A program made the translations under genes and the position numbers. This document shows, one piece after another, positions 4,445-5,209 of a stretch of 5,209 nt of DNA. Under the pieces are notes generated by a model that made no database searches, was not told the DNA's origin, and was given only the letters and a program-made list of their open reading frames with translations. This stretch comes from Bacteroidota bacterium (GTDB lineage Bacteria > Bacteroidota > Ignavibacteria > UBA10030 > UBA6906). Within the stretch, counting starts at the first letter, position 1. The number at the start of each line of letters is the position of its first letter. The stretch lies in the NCBI GenBank assembly GCA_003541875.1, contig DPLS01000192.1:1-5209 (forward strand), read 5' to 3'.

Positions 4445-5209
4445 ATGATTGAAACTGCCGTAAAAACCCTTCGTGAGATTGCTGCTTCTGTCCCTGACAC
4501 TGGGTTGGGGATAGAGCGCCAAATGCTTATCGGCGATCTCGTGGCCAAGCAATCGCCGGCTGAGAGGATGGCGTTGCGCAAGCTCATGGATAGCTACCTT
4601 CTCCGAATGGCAAAGATCAACGCCTCTGATATCGACCTGGGTGGTTATGGTAGCGGCGGTCACATCTGGTATCGTGTCTACGGTGATAAGAAGCCAGACA
4701 AGGATCTCGGTCATTTCACGCACGACGAGTTCAATGTGCTCATCCAGAGTGTTCTGATTGAACGGCAGCGACTGTTCCTGTATGAGAATCGGAATCTGGA
4801 TTTTTCGCATTCGATCATGGAAGACGAGAGGATGTTCCGGTTCCGTGCAGACGCCTACTTTGATCTCGATCAGCTGGCGTTGAACATGCGTGCAATCAAC
4901 GCGATCGTCCGACCCTACAAAGGACTCGAGCTTCACCCCAATGTGTCTCGTGTTCTCAGTCTCGCACACCTGCACCAGGGGCTAACACTCGTAACTGGCA
5001 TTACGGGATCGGGCAAAAGCACGACCCTCGACAGTATCGTTGATGCGAACAATCACACCGTTGATGGGCATGTTGTGATCATCGCTTCACCAATTGAGTA
5101 TGTTCACAAGTCCGACCGCTGCATCATCCGGCATAGGGAAGTTGGTAGGGACGTTCTTTCGTTCAAAGAGGGAGCAATTCAATCACTCCGCCAGGACCCG
5201 GATATCATC
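4445..5209 (+). CDS. pilT: PilT-like retraction ATPase, divergent, 3' end cut by window edge
   Basis: The first 255 residues are present and the frame is open at the window end. PilT-family ATPases form cytoplasmic hexamers that power pilus disassembly. Visible are an alpha-helical N-terminal stretch (1-58), the N2 signature SDIDLGGYGSGG (61-72, where PilT has SDLHL), Walker A GITGSGKST (185-193), an Asp-box region IIASPIEYVH (212-221), the PilT-typical REVGRD (231-236), and the start of the Walker B strand RQDPDII (249-255). REVGRD after the Asp box, and no MshEN domain, place it with PilT rather than PilB. Oddities: Ala214 and Ser215 stand where PilT has Glu-Asp, and SDLH-type residues begin at 61 instead of about 17, an extension of some 45 residues. 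TGA at 4439-4441 fixes the ATG at 4445 as the first in-frame start; its ribosome site is poor. The His box and C-terminus lie beyond the window. It may be PilT or a diverged PilT/PilU paralogue. Confidence 0.88.
   Translation, partial: MIETAVKTLREIAASVPDTGLGIERQMLIGDLVAKQSPAERMALRKLMDSYLLRMAKINASDIDLGGYGSGGHIWYRVYGDKKPDKDLGHFTHDEFNVLIQSVLIERQRLFLYENRNLDFSHSIMEDERMFRFRADAYFDLDQLALNMRAINAIVRPYKGLELHPNVSRVLSLAHLHQGLTLVTGITGSGKSTTLDSIVDANNHTVDGHVVIIASPIEYVHKSDRCIIRHREVGRDVLSFKEGAIQSLRQDPDII

Noticed and set aside
4414..4555. GGCC(G/A)AGCAATCG at 4414-4426 and 4543-4555, 12 of 13 identical
   Set aside because: One copy is in the leader and one inside pilT coding sequence, with no symmetry or third copy. 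Chance or codon use is enough to explain it.
4442..4975. Minus-strand open frame opposite pilT (177 codons)
   Set aside because: The + strand encodes clear PilT-family motifs across this stretch; the antisense frame shows none.
1..5209. CRISPR arrays, tRNA/rRNA genes, insertion sequences, phage or defence genes
   Set aside because: I looked for spaced repeats, tRNA-like folds, transposase motifs and terminal inverted repeats and saw none.

Overview
The window carries a type IV pilus (T4P) / type II secretion-like gene cluster. All genes are on the + strand, in the order pilin-like protein (3' end only), second pilin-like protein, PilC-type platform protein, PilB-type extension ATPase, and a PilT-type retraction ATPase cut off by the right edge. 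The host is a diderm-type bacterium of moderate GC. From memory of the families only, the pilin-like proteins (very short leader before a hydrophobic helix, then YYRRP and GGGGNSF) and the odd PilC and PilT variants suggest the Bacteroidota/Chlorobi/Ignavibacteria neighbourhood. Clear Shine-Dalgarno sites and a textbook TTGACA-17-TATATT promoter argue against a typical Bacteroidia member. No marker gene is present, so the taxonomy is tentative.

Layout. 1-150: C-terminal 49 residues of a pilin-like protein. 151-217: short gap with a strong GAAA-loop hairpin followed by a T-rich stretch. 218-622: complete 134-residue pilin-like protein, a paralogue of the first. 623-877: gene-free 255 bp with three consecutive hairpin-forming segments. 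878-2257: pilC; a Shine-Dalgarno site supports the start at 878 rather than 869. 2295-4082: pilB, with all nucleotide-binding boxes and a four-cysteine zinc motif. 4083-4444: 362 bp without a convincing gene, holding a near-consensus sigma70-type promoter overlapped by a 9-bp inverted repeat, then further palindromic and direct repeats in the predicted leader. 4445-5209: first 255 residues of a divergent pilT-like gene.

How the genes work together (inference from families). The pilin-like proteins would be the fibre subunits. PilC is the inner-membrane platform, PilB powers assembly and PilT powers disassembly. The hairpins after each pilin gene could keep subunit expression above machinery expression. 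pilT appears to have its own, possibly repressed, promoter, so retraction could be controlled separately from assembly.

Most noteworthy: (i) pilin-like proteins whose leader is only Met-Gly and which lack the usual GFTLIE processing context; (ii) a PilT-like ATPase with an altered Asp box (ASPIE instead of EDPIE) and an N-terminal extension of about 45 residues; (iii) a PilC whose cytoplasmic N-terminus looks like a tandem duplication; (iv) the promoter/inverted-repeat overlap upstream of pilT.
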